NCBI GenBank assembly: GCA_036346205.1
Contig: JARFJB010002413.1
Location: 370,001 to 434,000 of the forward strand
Reading direction: 5' to 3'
From: Vesta saturnalis
Taxonomy: Eukaryota; Arthropoda; Insecta; Coleoptera; Lampyridae
Length of the DNA: 64,000 bases
Shown here: in pieces, positions 61,600 through 64,000 of the stretch
Layout: every line of letters starts with the position of its first letter
How positions within the stretch are numbered: the first letter of the stretch is position 1
The notes under the pieces: generated by a model
Told to the model about the DNA's origin: nothing
Databases searched by the model: none
What the model saw: the letters and a program-made list of their open reading frames with translations, nothing else
Program-made: the position numbers and the translations under genes

Positions 61600-63240
61600 A
61601 CAATTTCCCCCAGGGGAACTTCTTACAAATTTATTAGTTAAGCAGCAGTGGATTGGTCAATTTTTAAATAATATACAGGACGTGAATGAGATGGTACGAA
61701 AGCTTTATAGCATTATCTATGAAATATTAGATCGATTTTGTGCTAAAACACGTTTTAAAAATAGCTCATTACACCCAGCTTGGTACACTTCTGAAATTAT
61801 AAAATGTATTAAGAATAAACATAAATTATTTAATAAATTTAAACGTTTACAATTGGTAAATGACCTTAAAATTTCGGAAATGTAGCAAGCCTTTGGTATT
61901 AAAAGAGCCGATGTCAAAAAGAAAATTTCCTTTGCGTATGATACTTATATTGCGCAAACAGAAGATAATATTCATCGAGAACCTAAAAAATTTTGGTCAT
62001 TCCTAAATAATACTATGAAACATATTCATGAGGGTGATACCATGTCACATGAGGGTGTAGTGCTTGAATCCAATTATGAGATAGCTAATAAGTTTGCTGC
62101 ATTTTTTTAATCTGTGTATTTGCCTATTTCAAGTCAATATGACTTTGAGTGCTCTGTTCTTCCCCCAAAATGTGATTCTTTGAATATAAACTTAAACCTA
62201 GAGCAGATTGAAGTGATTGATGTTTTAGAAGCTATTCGACATTTAAAATCTAAAAGATCGACTGGACCTGATTTGTGTTTCGTCAGTATTTGTCTAAGGG
62301 GTATAAGGAAGTATTTGCTGAACCTTTATCCATCATTTATATTTATTGTTTAGTCGCAAATACTTTCCCAGATTTCTGGAAATGTACCAAAGTTATTACC
62401 ATACATAAAGGTGTCAATCATTCCAAAACTTTCACCCTGTTGCTATATTATCTACACCAGCTAAAATTTCTTCTGTGTTAGGACCTATAATTTTTAATTT
62501 GGTTATTAACAAGGTTGTTGATTGTGTTAAGTCAGCAGAGATCCTACTTTATGCAGATGACCTAAAACTTTTTAAAGTAATTAGAAATGTTCAAGATATG
62601 GTAGATCTCCAAAAGGATTTAATGCAAGTTACTAAGTGGATGTCCTTTAATAAATCTTCCTTTAATGTGTTAACCTTTGCCAGGGAAAGGCGCCATACAG
62701 TACAATATGATTGCTGTATAAATGGCGAAATCCTAAATCGCGTAAGGGAAATTCGCGACCTAGGTGTTTTGTTTGACTATAAATTGACATTTACTTCACA
62801 TTATTCAAATGTGGTAAGTGAAGCTTGTAATTTAGGATTTTTCATTAGGCAAGGAAAAACATTTAAGTCGATATCCACCTGGTAATTGACACTTCTCTGG
62901 TTAGGTCTAATTTAGAATATGTTTCCATCGTGTGGAGTCCATTTTACTAAGTACATAAAAATAATTTTGAAAAAGTACAAAAGAGATTTCTAAGATATTT
63001 ATTTTATAGAACGAATGGACATTATTCGAACTTAATTACTACCTCACAGTTACTGGATTTGTTTAATATGCAAAGTTTAACTACACGAAGAAAAATCTTG
63101 CAATTGTCTTTTTGCACGCACCAATGTTTCATCTTATTCACCCATTAATAATATGTTGCGCCTGTATATTGAATCAACAACGGACTTAGATACTTTTAAT
63201 AATAATTTACAATCTTTTATATTGAAATACGCACTTAGCC
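61600..63240 (+). pseudogene. LINE reverse transcriptase with deletion of motifs 1-A
   Basis: The linker reads LHPAWYTSEIIKCIKNKHKL (61774-61833) and KKFWSFLNN. The RT N-terminus has RHLKSKRSTGPDLC (62240-62275). It then jumps, near 62440-62481, directly into the GPIIFNLVIN block (motif B) and EILLYADDLKLF (62537-62572, motif C with both aspartates). Motif A, where the first catalytic aspartate lies, is absent between them. The thumb follows (INGEILNRVREIRDLGVLFD; then LVRSNLEYVSIVWSPFY, EKVQKRFLRYLFYRTNGHY in another frame). The protein cannot be active without motif A. Confidence 0.75.
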
Positions 63241-63594
63241 TAAACTAGGTGTAATAATTGCACATCAGTATGGTATGTAATAAATATTAAGGGTTTGGTG
63301 ATGAGATTAGTACACGCATTACAATGTCTTTTTTTTAGTTTTATTATTACTTTCATTATTTGTCATGGGAGGTCTATGTGCACAATTTCTTGTTTAAGGT
63401 ACCCGATTCAGGGTTTGAATTTGTGTGATTTTTTTCTTTCTCTTTCTTTTTTTGCTGAAATTTAATTTAGTTGTATTTGTACTTGCAAATGTTGTATTTG
63501 CTACTTAATATTTAGTATGATGTATTGCTTAGTGCTTCTGCGTTGTAGTTGGGCTTTCGCCTGCAATGAAACATGTAAATAAATAAAATGAATA

Positions 63595-64000
63595 ATAAGT
63601 AAATTGAAATCGGAAAAGTTTAATTTTTTCAAAATTTCTCAAAATTGCAGAAAGTCCGGATAAATTTGAAATCAGATTTAGTGCGAGCATTGAATTCCAC
63701 AAAACATTCCCAATTTGACTGTTGAGCTATCTTTTCTAATAACCGATATACCAATAGTAAGCATCAAAATGTGTGAGCAGTGTCTATAGTCTATTCTTTT
63801 TGTGATATATATTTTCTTGTAACACAAAGGACTATTATAAAAAGTGTGGCTTCAAAATCTTCTTTGTGTCACAAAAGATAGTGAATAAATTTGTATACTA
63901 CATATTTTACTAAACATTTACTACCATTTACTAAAAACACTTTGTTGTTAATTCGAATACTGATATTTAGGCACATTTGATTTGTTTAGGTTGTAGCACT
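63595..64000. other. No gene seen
   Basis: Unique AT-rich DNA after the LINE tail to the window edge. Confidence 0.5.

Larger units (their letters stand above)
60120..63594 (+). mobile_element. Nearly full-length jockey/CR1-like LINE, internally deleted
   Basis: Order: ORF1 (60136-60836), endonuclease (60901-61500), linker and RT (61600-63240), 3' UTR, and an AAATAAATAAAATGAATAAT-type simple tail at 63570-63594. This is the full domain order of an insect LINE of about 3.5 kb. Stops and frameshifts break each ORF, and the core RT fingers region is deleted near 62440-62481. Confidence 0.8.

Overview
The window is AT-rich nuclear DNA of an arthropod, most likely an insect. Evidence: very short phase-consistent introns (47-82 bp) in a conserved animal gene, many degraded insect-type transposons (mariner-like, piggyBac, hAT, PIF/Harbinger, jockey-like and endonuclease/RT LINEs), long (AT)n arrays, and no prokaryotic features. 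The order cannot be fixed from sequence alone; the LINE at 1490-4140 belongs to a family I associate with beetles and some other insects.

The only host gene I can support is the 3' part of drosha, the nuclear RNase III of the Microprocessor, on the + strand. Five exons lie at 4428-5952 (central domain, RNase IIIa, first half of RNase IIIb). Three more lie at 27849-28448/28462 (second half of RNase IIIb, dsRBD). A 21.9-kb intron separates the two blocks and splits the RNase IIIb catalytic residues between exons. Earlier exons lie left of the window. A strong donor at 28449 suggests the true C-terminal exon lies further right, but I could not find it.

Layout: 1-620 mariner-like transposase relic; 1490-4140 minus-strand LINE with a nested insertion; 4428-5952 drosha exons; 5953-27848 giant intron (possible LTR-element leader at 7780-9265, MITE at 9578, mariner-like relics, a TA-flanked foldback element at 15757-16880, a diverged tandem repeat at 16920-17260, a 4.29-kb direct duplication at 17613-26201, a tRNA-like SINE at 27526); 27849-28462 last visible drosha exons; 28549-28710 (GT)n; 28790-31790 AT-rich block; 32072-32620 duplication; 33370-37740 mariner-like, PIF/Harbinger and Myb/SANT relics; 39174-40102, 44381-44960 and 49372-50165 foldback elements; 45060-46010 and 51330-52980 LINE relics; 46080-48110 nearly pure A/T homopolymer block; 53426-54136 hAT MITE with its 8-bp target duplication; 54162-56579 piggyBac element between TTAA sites; 57642-58110 CpG-rich island; 58925-59345 GT/GC-rich repeat; 60120-63594 nearly full-length but broken LINE.

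No new multi-gene system is visible. The best leads are: hammerhead-ribozyme-like motifs in three places; a perfect 14-bp hairpin just after the drosha exon-5 donor; the dense family of TA-flanked foldback elements; the probable cryptic last splice of drosha; and two segments (4.29-kb duplication, homopolymer block) that may be assembly artefacts.
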